From Glaciozyma antarctica PI12 (lineage: Eukaryota > Basidiomycota > Microbotryomycetes > Kriegeriales > Camptobasidiaceae), in NCBI GenBank assembly GCA_002917775.1, contig KZ627154.1, forward strand, positions 93,642-157,641: a stretch of DNA of 64,000 nucleotides. The letters run 5' to 3'. The position numbers were made by a program, and so were the translations under genes. Of the stretch, positions 53,285-63,496 are shown piece by piece; within the stretch, counting starts at the first letter, position 1, and each line of letters opens with the position of its first letter. Below the pieces are notes generated by a model. The model did not search any database, was not told the origin of the DNA, and saw only the letters and a program-made list of their open reading frames with translations.

Positions 53285-55813
53285 TCAGTCCTTGTCGGAA
53301 GCAACGTCCACCTCCTCCTCAGCGAGCGTGATAGTCCGGACTATAAACGGCCTCCTCTTCGTATCCACCACGCGCTTCAGAATCTCCTTCATCTACGCGC
53401 AAATCGTCAGCCCCTTCTCCCCACTTTGATCAAACGAAAAAGCTCACCAACTCCCCCCACTCCCACCTCTTCTCCCCCCTCTCGTAAACCGGATACTCGG
53501 CCCAGCAAAACCGCGTCCCCACCCCCTCCAGCTCCTCCACCGTCGCCGTCTCCTCTTCCAACCCCGCCGCCGCCAGCATCGCGCGCAGAATGATCGTGTG
53601 CCGCCTGCTCGTGTACTTCTCGAGCCTCAACCATCACGAACCAATGTCGGGAGCGTGCGAGAGGGCGTCGGGGAATGGGAGGAGGGAGATACGTGTGGGG
53701 CGTCCTCGTCTCCTCGGAGGTGTGTAGAAGAAGAAGCGCGAGGTGAGGCGTTTGAGGAAGTGGCGGTCGTACGTCGCTGTGTTGAAGCCGCTGTACGGGA
53801 GGTTGTCGAGGGGATTCCCCGTCGTGGCGGCAACGATGTGGCAAATGGCGACGACGCGGATGATGCGGCTATGGTTCGCAACCTCTTTGCACATCTTGAA
53901 CCAGTTCGTGTCCCAGGAAGAGGCGTCAACTTCCGTCGCCGAGTCGCCGTCGATCCAGAGAGATTTGATGAGATCAAAGGAGGTGAACTCGTTGAAGGTG
54001 GGGAAGGTGTCTTTGGGGTAGCCGGGGAGCTGAGCGATGAGGACGGTGTCGTAGTACGACCGGAGAAGCTCCGTCCGATCCTTCGTGAGCTGCGTTCTCG
54101 CTTTCCTCGCCTCAGCCTCGACGACTTCGCCTCTGATGTCGGGGAGTGCCGCTATCGCTTCGCTCTTGATGTCGTTCCAAACTGCCGGGCTCGGTTAGCG
54201 AAGCTACTCGGAAAAAGCGAGAGCGGAAGAACGAACCTTCGCTGATGTCAAGCGAGGTGAAGCGTGATATACTCGTGAGGGCGGCAAAGTGCCAGCTTGC
54301 TTCTTTGAACCTGTCCCGTGCTCGTTAGTAGTGAGAGCGGAGATCGAGCACTCGAATTGCGACGCACTCGGCCTCACTGTATCCGACTCCGGCGAACAAG
54401 GGCCAGAGTCTGCGCATGACTGCCGGTAAGTGCTGAGGGTTATTTGGATGGAGGAAGCCAGGACGTACGCTTCCAACCGAGCCGCCCGATACGCCGCCCT
54501 TTGATTCGCCTCGTCGTCACGTCGCTGGCGTCCAGCCTTCTCCGCACGGGCGATGGATCTGACTGCCTGGGGTTCAGATCCTGATCAGAAAAGTACGAGG
54601 CAGCTCGCAGGGAGGTACGCACTCGTCGGACCCACGCGACGCGCTCGGAACTCGCCTTGACGAAAAGCTCCACCGCCGTCGGTTCGGAGAGGATCTCGCC
54701 CGTTGAAGAGCTGTGCAGAAGAGCTCGTCGTTCCCTCAGGCGGTGCGCGTCCTGTTGCTCGAGTTCCCAGAGCTTTGCGTTGACGGATTCCACTTCGGAG
54801 AGGATGTACTCGACTTTTTGGGGATTTTTCCCGCTGTGAGAATCTGCGGTGCTTGGGTTCAGCGTAGCTCTAGGTATACTTCGGAGAGGCTTACAGTTGT
54901 GGTAGAGCACGCAGTCGAGCGTCTCCGAGTGGAGAGGCCGCTCCAGCGTCGACGCCACAAGGACCTTCTTGACGCGTCTTCGAGGATCCAATTCAGCGCT
55001 ATCCTCTCCCACAGTAAGCACCAGAACACTCACAGCTGCTTCGCACAGCGTCCACACTGCCCCATCATCAGCGCCAGCTCCACATCCCGCTCCCAGCACT
55101 CTCCCGCACATCCCTACCCCAATCAGCTCCTTTCCTTCCCCAATCGAAACAAGACTCACAAAGCACCTCTTCCCGTGCACCAACACCGCATACCTCACTT
55201 CTCCAAGCTGCTCGATCGCAGGTAGCCCAGCGCGAAGGCGCGCTGAAATCTAGAGGCTCCGACCTGCGGGCGAAAGGAGGAGAGAGCGGAAGAGGCACGT
55301 GGAGTGGGCTAAGTTCAGGAGGTCGGGAGTGTTAAAGTGGCTGCAGATCTGTCGTGTCGTTTAGTGGAGGTCGGGAGGAGGAGGAGGGGGGGGGGGCACG
55401 TGCTTCGGAGACGATGTCGAGCGGCAGGGCTAGGAAGAGCTGGAGAGAGAGAGTCGTCTTGTCCTCCTTTGGGAAGTAGTACCTCACCCCGTTCCTCTTG
55501 GGGCGCTTCTTTCCTGCGAGGGGAGAGGGAGGGACCGTCAGCTCCTCATCCTCCCAACGGCGTCCCCCGGCTTCACCCCTCCTCACCAAGGTAGCGACGA
55601 CCTCGGTAGTCACGAGGACTCACCAAACGTATCCCCAGCCCCACCACTCTTCCTCTTCTCTCCCCTAGCGTTCCCGCTCCTCCCTCCTCCCCCAACCTCT
55701 CCAGCGCTTCCTCCCTCCTTTTCTTCTTCCAAGTCGTCCGCCGCGTCGAAGTCACTGTCGACCTCTGCGTAGGAGACGGTACTTGTTCTTGGGCGTCCTC
55801 GGGTAGTCGACAT
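53285..55813 (-). pseudogene. F-box protein, second member of the tandem pair, with an in-frame stop
   Basis: The layout matches the neighbour at 50336-52958. The start MSTTRGRPRTSTVSYAEVDS is acidic, then KKRPKRNGVRYYFPKEDK, the F-box SLQLFLALPLDIVSE joined across a GC-donor intron (GCACGT at 55403) to ICSHFNTPDLLNLAHSTCLF and RSLLLSPAGRSL. Later parts are ISARLRAGLPAIEQLGEVRY, ELFVKASSERVAW, and the end TIILRAMLAAAGLEEETATV, FCWAEYPVYERGEKRWEWGE, MKEILKRVVDTKRRPFIVRT. At 55252-55250 a TAG stands exactly where the paralogue has the conserved Trp (GVWLSAR against SL-stop-ISAR). The simplest reading is a Trp to amber change that truncates the protein just after the F-box. The rest of the exons show no other clear damage, so the change may be recent or an error. 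I call it a pseudogene with reserve. Confidence 0.6.
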
Positions 55814-56083
55814 ACGCGCGAGGTGGGAGGGGAAGGGAGAGGAGCGCGCCTGATTTCGCTTTCGGATGGTTTTCTCTTGATGCTGAGTCAAGCAGCTTTC
55901 CCGTCGCCACGAGTACGGCTCGGAGTAGACCAGGCTAGAAACAGAATTGAAATCGACGCGCCTAACCACACAAAGAAGAGCAAAGGACGCTCGGCAGCGA
56001 AGTCCCAACTCTCCTTCGCAAGGCGAAAGCCGATACCCCAATTCCTTCGCACACACTTCCATTCCGTAAGAAAGAAACCACAT

Positions 56084-57731
56084 CTACAACCTCGCCTCCT
56101 CCCTCGAAACCCTCACCACGGCCTTCCCCCACGTCTCCCTCGCTCCCAACGCCCTCAACCCCTCCGGAACGCTCTCCAATCCCCTGTTCCCAGCCCATCA
56201 GCCCGAGCCTAAAAAAGGCCCTAAACGAAGAGGAGAAGAAAGGACGTACTGGAACACCTTGTCATAGACGATTCCCCGAATCTGTTTCGTCGAGAACATG
56301 TGGAGGAGAGCGGCCCAGACTTCGGGGATGCGGGAGGGCTCGTTCTTGGTGTAGGCGCCCTGCGTTTCGTAGCGTCAGTACCTCTCTACGAGAAGCGGAG
56401 AGCGGAGGGAGAGGCGAGAGGGAGGAGGGGAGGGAGGAGGGAGGACGGACCCAGTGGACGCCTGTGACGGCGATGTTCTTGAGGAGGAGGAGGTTGGCGG
56501 GGATCTGTGGTGAGGGGGTGGGAGAGGTTAGCGCGGGGTCAGAGTCGGGATAGAGATCGTCGGAGGAGGAGGGGAGATGAGAGAGGGGAAAGGAGAAGGA
56601 CAGGAGTGTAGAACGGACCTTCTCGATGTTACCACCTGCGAAACCGACGACGATGGCACGGCCGTTCCAGGCGATACATTTGAGAGAAGGGATAATCATT
56701 CCGACGGGGTCGTAGATGCTGCGATAATGAAGAGAAAGTCAGCGCACGTCCTCGCTCGACTTCGCTCGACCACCGATTCGGCCCTGAAGCGGAATGCGGA
56801 CTCACACATCAACCCCCTTCCCCCCCGTAATCTCCAGCACCTTCTTCTGCCACCCCACCTCTCCATAATTGAGTACATAATTCGCTCCAGCGCGCTTGCA
56901 GACCTCGAGCTTCTCCGTCGAAGAAGCGGTAGCGATCACGGTCGCTCCGAGAGCTTTTCCGATTTGGACGGCAGCGAGTCCAACGCCCCCGGCTGCGGCG
57001 TGGATGAGGAGGAATTCGCCTAAGTCGGGTCAACTGCGTTCGAGAGTGGAAAGGAGGAGGAGGAGGGAAAGGAGGAAGGAGGAGGAGGAGCTGCCTCCGA
57101 GGAGGGGGGAAGAAGAGAGAGGAGAAACGCACCCTTCTGCAAAACCGCCCTATAAACCAACGCGGCATAACTCGTCGGGTACGTAACAAACAACCCCGCC
57201 GCTTCCTCCATCCTCATCCCCTCGGGCACCACAACGACACTCCTCCAATCGACCTTGATCTTCTCCGCGTACGCTCCTTGACCGGCGCCAAAGACGCGCG
57301 TTTGGCCCGGGATGAAAGGGCAGCCGGCGGGGAGGGGGGAGGAGAGGGAGACGGTGCCGGAGAATTCAGCGCCGGCGATGTAGGGGAAGGCGGGCTGCGT
57401 GCGTTCGTGTCAGCTTCATCTCTCGAGCCGATATGGGAAGACAGGGGGGCGGACCTTGTGCTGGTAGAGACCTTGGACTTGAAGACTGTTCGCTATCAGC
57501 TGTGCTCCACGCGGGGAGAGAGGAGGACGTACAGGTCGAAGAAGTTGAGGCCAGCAGAGTGAACGTCTACGAGGATCTCGTCCGCTAAGGGCGTAGGATC
57601 GGGAGCGTCCTTGAGGCAGGAGGGGAACTCGTTGAGCTTGATGTTGCGTTCGATTACGAAGCCTTTCCTGTTCGTCGTTGGAGAGAGGAGTTAGCTGGGC
57701 GTTCAGATTAGCTAGGAGTAGGAACGCACAT
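56084..57731 (-). CDS. Quinone oxidoreductase-like MDR superfamily protein
   Basis: The start codon is split: AT at 57731-57730, an intron with donor GTGCGT, and G at 57667. The reading is MKGFVIERNIKLNEFPSCLK, then LVDVHSAGLNFFDLL, GLYQHK, PAFPYIAGAEFSGTVS, WRSVVVVPEGMRMEEAAGLF, TYPTSYAALVYRAVLQKGEF, LLIHAAAGGVGLAAVQIGKA (NADPH-binding AxxGGVG), IATASSTEKLEVCKRAGANY, VIYDPVGMIIPSLKCIAWNG, RAIVVGFAGGNIEK, LLLLKNIAVTGVHWG and a stop at 56084. The catalytic zinc ligands of alcohol dehydrogenases are lacking, so this is the zeta-crystallin/NADPH:quinone reductase branch, commonly one-electron quinone reduction or enoyl reduction in cytosol or mitochondria. The acceptor for exon 2 is in GAACAG. 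The split start means that prediction programs requiring an intact ATG will truncate it. Confidence 0.85.
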
Positions 57732-58567
57732 TCTAGCGGTGCTGCTGGGGTGGTGGTGCTGGGCTGGGTGCTAGCTGGTGGTCCGTGGAGGTGTTATATT
57801 CCTGAAGGAGAGCTTCGGTGGACGAGGAAGAGAGAGAGACAGCTTCCCCAGCTTGGAGGGACCCGCGCCCGCTAATCTTCCGCCCCGAGAACCCGGGCAC
57901 TAAAATATTAAATTTATTTGTTAGTGTGCTATGTCCAGCCTAAGTCAATTTAATTGATCCAAGCCTCCGGATGATTCTGATCCCCCTGGTAGTCAAGCCC
58001 TGTTAAGGATCTCTCATTGCTTAAGTTATTCTCTCACTTTCAGTTTTTGAGGTGAAATTGCTGCGAAAGTTGCGAAACCGCGCTCAGAAGACGCGAAAGG
58101 CGCAAAAAACTTTCCTCCACCGCTTCTCTCCCCTCCGCTGATCGGTGCCCGATCCGCACCACTGCACGTACGACCGATCCGGGGTATAACGCCCCGTCGC
58201 CTGGCTCCAAGGAGGGGGGAGAAGATCGAACTCGCCAGGTTCCGAACGTTCTGGACCTGGCGATTCTCAAGACTCAAGAGCGCGCTGCATCGGGCGACGG
58301 CTCTCCTTTCCTTTGGCTCTTCTTCCCTCTCTTCCATCACTTCCCTGAGCACAGCCTGTACACACAGCAGCAACGCCGGCGGAGCCCAAATAGACTCTCG
58401 CGGCAAGGTTGGGCGCTTCTCGACGCGGTCTTTTGAACTCGGACTCCCCCTTTGTTCTTTTTCGGCCTTCCTCTCTGGAACACGCGTACGTCCCTCCCCA
58501 TCCTGCGGACGAGAAACGACTGACTATTCCTTCTCCCTCCTCCCTCTCACCGCTCTCAGACGAGCGA
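57732..58567. other. Divergent intergenic region with an AT-rich island
   Basis: About 840 bases between the split-start oxidoreductase (minus) and the next gene (plus). A segment of roughly 57895-58050 is strikingly AT-rich (AAAATATTAAATTTATTTG, TCAATTTAATTGATCC) against the GC-rich background. It is neither coding nor flanked by obvious terminal repeats. The promoters of both genes lie here. Confidence 0.65.
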
Positions 58568-59359
58568 TGCGTTGGTCGCTCCTCGCAACACTCGCTTTGG
58601 CACTCTTCACCAGCAGTACGTCCCCCCTCCCCTTCTAATGGCACCTTCCTAACCCTCACGCAGCTCTCGCGCTCCCCGTGGCCGAACTCCCCCGCACCGC
58701 TGACGCGCTCCTCTCCCCCGATTCGCTCGCCCACGTACTCCGTACCGAAGACCTTCGTACGCTCTCCCCTCCGCTTCGACAAGACTCCACTAACCCGAAG
58801 CGCAGTATCCTATCCGAACCCTTCACAGGATCCTCGGCACGAAGCAAGCGAGGCGACTGAATGGGAGGCGCTAGATGTCGATTATCTCGCAGACGAAGAG
58901 GATCCTCCCGAGGCTGAGTATCGGCATGAGGTCGATACCGACGGCGAGGAGGAGGAGAGGAGGTACCTCGAGGACGACCGCTCTTCATCCTCCCACCACT
59001 CGCAGCGCCAGGATCCGACGGTCATCCACTGGCTCGCAAATACCCTCGATTTCGCCTCTCCCAATCAAGACTCTCCCCCTCGCCGACCTTCGCACGAGGA
59101 GATCGTTCCCGAAGTCCTTCGTGCGTTCCTCAACAAGTACTCCTCGCCTCCGCAACACCCTTCCCACCCTCCTCAGCACTACCGCCCTCACTACCATTCC
59201 CGACAACATCGTCTCGCGACCCATCTCCAACACTTCCTGCGCTCGAACGCGTTCTTGGCGGCTCTTGTTGGGGTGGTGGTGTTTTTGCGTGTGAGGAGGA
59301 GGACGCGAGGGGAGGAGGAGGAGAGGGGAGTTAGGCTTGAGGTGGTGGAGGAGAAGTAG
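58568..59359 (+). CDS. Secretory-pathway small protein with one C-terminal membrane segment
   Basis: Exons 58568-58616, 58664-58756 and 58806-59359 encode 231 residues. The start MRWSLLATLALALFTSTLAL is a signal peptide with probable cleavage after TLA-L or nearby. The mature part is acidic (DYLADEEDPPEAEYRHEVDT, DGEEEERRYLEDDRSS) and then His/Pro/Ser-rich (HPSHPPQHYRPHYHSRQHRL). A hydrophobic helix FLAALVGVVVFLRVRRR near the end is followed by basic residues, the pattern of a type I membrane protein with a short cytosolic tail. Intron 2 has a CACTAAC branch point and puts the acidic part in frame. No family is recognised. The role may be at the cell surface or in the secretory pathway. Confidence 0.72.
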   Translation, partial: CVGRSSQHSLWHSSPAVRPPSPSNGTFLTLTQLSRSPWPNSPAPLTRSSPPIRSPTYSVPKTFVRSPLRFDKTPLTRSAVSYPNPSQDPRHEASEATEWEALDVDYLADEEDPPEAEYRHEVDTDGEEEERRYLEDDRSSSSHHSQRQDPTVIHWLANTLDFASPNQDSPPRRPSHEEIVPEVLRAFLNKYSSPPQHPSHPPQHYRPHYHSRQHRLATHLQHFLRSNAFLAALVGVVVFLRVRRRTRGEEEERGVRLEVVEEK

Positions 59360-59459
59360 GGCTGGTGGGGAGGGGAGGAGAGAAGAGGAGAGGAGGGGGA
59401 AGGAGAGGGAAGGGGAGGGAGTAGACACTGATTAGAGGAGGGGTTGTCGTAGATTAGAG

Positions 59460-59830
59460 GGGTTTAAGGCTTATTGGATCGCTGGGGGAGAGGAGAGCGG
59501 TCGAGAAAAAAGGAACCGTGGCGCGACGCGTCTGCGTCAGCGCAACCCCCGGCGCCGCCGCACTCCACCTCTCCGGCTTCACCTTCTCAAACACCTGCTG
59601 TGTCGTCTCAGCACCCGTTCTACCTGCTCAGAAAGGACGCTCCATTCCCTCCGTGCCGTCCTCCTTCTCCTTTTCAGTCTCGGCGGCTTTGCCGAAGGCG
59701 ATCTTGGCTCTCCGGCGCGTTTGGCTTCCTCGGTCAGGAGACGGGTTGAGGGAGGCGAGGGCTGGGAGGGCGCGTCAGTCACTCGAGAGACGTGGAAGCG
59801 AGAGCGTGCGCTTGCTTTCTTCTCGGACAT
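59460..59830 (-). CDS. Possible small gene, frames not fully joined
   Basis: On the minus strand, MSEKKASARSRFHVSRV begins at 59830, and a different frame gives KIAFGKAAETEKEKEDGTEG and, after a stop, TTQQVFEKVKPERWSAAAPG and VALTQTRRATVPFFSTALLS, ending near 59464. The last segment in particular looks coding. An intron or frame change must lie between, but I found no splice pair that keeps all segments in phase. I recognise no family. It would be convergent with the membrane protein at 58568-59359. Confidence 0.35.
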
Positions 59831-60130
59831 GGTGCGGCTGCGAGCTGGTCTTGAGGATTAGGAGAAGAACAAAGATAGACCTTCACTCGCGAAGTTGGGT
59901 TCTCGCCTCGCTCTGCCTCGCTCTGCCTCGCTTCCCCCTGCTCCATCTCCGCTGTTGCTGTCCTTTAGCAGTAGCTCTTCAAGCTCGTTCTAATCCCCTT
60001 TAACACCCTACACGCTCTTCCTTGAAGAAGGACCCTGGGGATCAACCTCTCGCTCCACAACGTTCACCCCACCGGCCTCTTTCACGTTCTCCTCCCCTCC
60101 TCTCCTCCTCCTCCCTCCTTCCACAGCAAG
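59831..60130. other. Intergenic region upstream of CDS1
   Basis: About 300 bases with a short imperfect tandem repeat TCGCTCTGCC (near 59910-59935) and a CT-rich leader before the ATG at 60131. Probable CDS1 promoter. Confidence 0.5.
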
Positions 60131-62712
60131 ATGGCACGAAAGAGCAGCTCGTCAGCTCAAGGCGCTCGTCCGGACGTCGCCTCGAGGAGCAAGTTTGACG
60201 CCCGTAAGTCCCTCTCTTGAACTGGAGCCACTTCGCCGCCGGTGGACGTGTCGGCGCTGGAGGAGTCGGTATGAGATGGTTGGAGGGAACAAGGACCGGG
60301 GGGAATGCCTTGGGGTTGGCCAGGACGTGCTGGGAGGACTGGGGAGCTGAGGGAACAGCAGCGGTGCGCGGCGAGGAGGCAGGACAGCCAGCCGTCATGG
60401 TCCCCGGCAGAGGACGGTCGAGCTCTCTGCCGCGTACGGGCGCCCGCTAGGTGATGGAGTATGCATTGGGGAAGGAGGAGACTGGGCTACAACTTGGCGT
60501 TGGAGGGCCAGGACGGCGACCTCACTTCTCACCCCAACGACGTGAGGACCCCCTACTCACCTCACTTCCACGCTCCACAGTCGCAGTAGACACGATCGAC
60601 TCCTCCTCCGAATCCGACTCTGAACCCCCGCCTGCAACCCTCTCGACTCCCCCCCTCGCCCCTCCCTCGTCCAAAAAGGCGGCAGCTCGGAGACGCGCTC
60701 AGCTGCGGAAGAACGCTCCCGAAGCCGACAGCAGCACGGAGGCTCCCGTCCTTCCTCCCGTCCCAGCTTTCCCCGCAGCGCTGAAGAAGGAAGCCCAAAA
60801 GGTCGAGAAGAAGATCGCACGAGTCGTCGAGGTCGTCACCGCTCCCAAGGCGCTCAGCACGCCGGAGAACCCGACTATCCTGCCTACCGAGTCGGCCTCC
60901 TCGTCGGACGCAGAGACGGCGGAGCACTACACGGACGACGAAGACGACGTTTCCGACTTGGACGAACCCTCCCCCTCTCCCACTCCTCTCGCCCTCTCTC
61001 CCCGCCCCTCCTCCCCCTCTCCTCCGCCTATCGACGCTGCAGCCCCAGTCTACACGGGTGCTGATCACGATCCCAAGAAGAAGCTCCAGGCGATCATTCA
61101 GCGCACCGTTGCTGGTGTGCTCATGGCGAGTTCGTTGGTCGCGATCGTCTGCCTCGGGCACGTGTACGTTATCGTACTCGTGTTTGTCTGCCAGGCGGTC
61201 GTGTTCAGTGAGTTGTCGGGGCTGTTTGATGCGGGGAGCACGGCGGTGACGGTGGAGGAGGGTGGTGCGGTGAGCCAGAAGACTATGGAGCGAGAGGTGC
61301 GGAGGAGGGGCAGGAGGGAGGAGAGGGATCGCTGGAGTAGGAGGATTAGCTGGTGAGTCTTTTCGCGTGTGCGAGGGGGAGAGGCAGCTGATGAGCGAGC
61401 AGGTACTTTTTTGCGGCGACCAACTACTTCCTCTATGGCGAGAGCTTGATCTATTACTTCAAGCACATCCTCACTCTCCAGGCTTCGTTCCTGCCTACGA
61501 CCTTCTCCTTTGCCCAGCACCATCGTCTCATCTCTTTCGGCCTCTACGTTATCGGTTCGCCCCTTTCCTCCCTCCTCCGCGCGCCACGCTGATGCGATGC
61601 GGAAACAGGCTTCGTTTCGTTCGTGGCGAACCTCAAGCGTGCGCAGCTGAGGCGCCAATTCGGTCTCTTCGGATGGATCCACATGTCGCTACTCCTCGTC
61701 GTCGTCAGCAGCCACTTTATCGTCAACAGCATCCTCGAGGTGCGGTCCTTTCGCTTCTCTCCAACGCCAGTGGACTAACTTCTGAGCGCAGGGTCTCGTC
61801 TGGTTCTGGGTCCCCGCGTCGCTGGTCATCATGAACGATATCGCCGCTTACGTTTGCGGTACGCGCTCCCTCTCTGGCAAAGACCGCAGCAGCTGATCGA
61901 GTTGCAAACGCAGGAATGATGTTTGGACGCCACCAGCTCATCAAGCTCAGTCCCAAGAAGACGGTCGAGGGGTTCGTTGGCGCCTTCTTTGTCACGATCG
62001 CTTTCGCCATCATCGTGCGTCCCTCCACCCTCGTTCGTGCGCACGGAAAGCTGACGAAGTGAGCAGTGGGGAACGTTCTTCATGCGGTTCAACTACATGA
62101 TCTGCCCCGTCCAGGATCTGGCGACGAACGTCCTCTCCGACATCCAGTGCGTGCCGAACCGCGTCTTCGTTTGGCGCGAGTTCCTGCTCCCGGGTTGGGC
62201 TGTCTCGGGACTCTACTCCCTCGTGCGTCCTCTCCTCCTGCCTTCCATGTCAACGAACCGCGCTAATTCTTCACGCGCCTCACAGACGCACCGCACCTTC
62301 TCCTCGATCCCTTGGAACCCCTTCCAGCTCCACTGCATCGTCATGGCCATCTTCGCCTCGCTCGTCGCGCCCTTCGGAGGATTCTTCGCATCGGGCTTCA
62401 AGCGCGCGTTCAACATCAAGGATTTTGGAGCGAGTATCCCGGGACACGGAGGAGTGACGGACAGGATGGATTGCCAGTTCCTCATGGGGCTCTTCAGCTA
62501 CGTGTACGTTCACTCCCTCCTCCCTCCACCTTCGCTCGCTGACCCTGCGCAACAGCTACTACGCCTCTCTGATTCGCGAGACGCACGTCACCGTCGGATC
62601 AGTCCTCGCGACCGTCGTTTCGGCACTCAGTACCGAGCAGCAACTCGAACTCGTCAAGGAGGTCGGAAAGGTCCTGGCGGCCAAGGGGATCAAGGCGGCC
62701 GTTCCGTGGTAG
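60131..62712 (+). CDS. CDS1: Phosphatidate cytidylyltransferase (CDP-diacylglycerol synthase)
   Basis: Exon 1 (60131-60203) encodes [20 protein letters not shown], followed by a 377-nt intron (60204-60580), long for this genome. A Ser/Pro-rich cytosolic N-terminus follows ([30 protein letters not shown]). The membrane part has about seven to eight helices with Cds1 motifs: [77 protein letters not shown], and the signature in [20 protein letters not shown] / [20 protein letters not shown] (S-x27-K-R-x4-K-D-x5-PGHGGxxDRxD). It converts phosphatidic acid and CTP to CDP-diacylglycerol at the ER, the branch point to phosphatidylinositol and phosphatidylserine. The protein ends KGIKAAVPW. Confidence 0.95.
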
Positions 62713-63496
62713 AGGCGCCTTTTTCTTTAGTCGGGGCGAGTGGTTTGTTATTTGCGAATTTCAAGTCGTTGCTATGGTTGGTTTTCGTCGCTGCGATGAG
62801 CTTGATTCCTTGCCGAGGAAGGAGAATCGACCATCTTGGAGACGAGGGGATTCGGCAGCGAGATTTGGAGAGGTAGCTGGCTGTTCTCCAAATTATCGTT
62901 CCGACTAATTCTCGCTACCTTATATGACTTCTGTATTGTCGCTTGACCTCCCCAGAACGGCAGGACTTGACAGATGAAGGCGATGGGAGAGGGAGCCCCA
63001 ACACGAATTCGAGTGGCACTCGGGCCTCTGCGCCTGTTTCTCCCTCTTCCTCCTCCACTCGTCGTCGATACGCCATGCCGACCACTCGAGAGCGTCACAT
63101 GAAGGTCACAGTCAGCTACGCCGGCCTGTAGGTGGTTGGCGCAAGGGGGAAGGGAGGAAGCAGAACTACGAGTCTGGCAGCGGAGATCGCGTTCTCGCCT
63201 CCTTCCTCAAGGCTCCTTACGCGTAAAGACGCGACGGTAGGGGGAGCATTATTGTGATAGCTGCGAGTAACTGCTCTGCCAGACTCTGCCTGTTGCAGCA
63301 CCAAGTGTAATGGCGATCTCGCTGCCCTTGATCTGCCAGCGAACGTTCTCCAGCAGCGTTTACTCCCCACTCCTCTCACTCCGAACGATCAAGGCATTCC
63401 AGATCTCTACAAATCAAGCCTATGTATCTGCAGCGTCCACATCAGCTCTTTCGATTTCTTCGAACTGAACGTCGACTCTTACCTGCGCGGCGGTCT
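62713..63496. other. Convergent intergenic region
   Basis: About 780 bases between the CDS1 stop (plus) and the stop of the last gene (minus). No motif-bearing open frame, RNA gene or repeat is seen. Confidence 0.5.
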
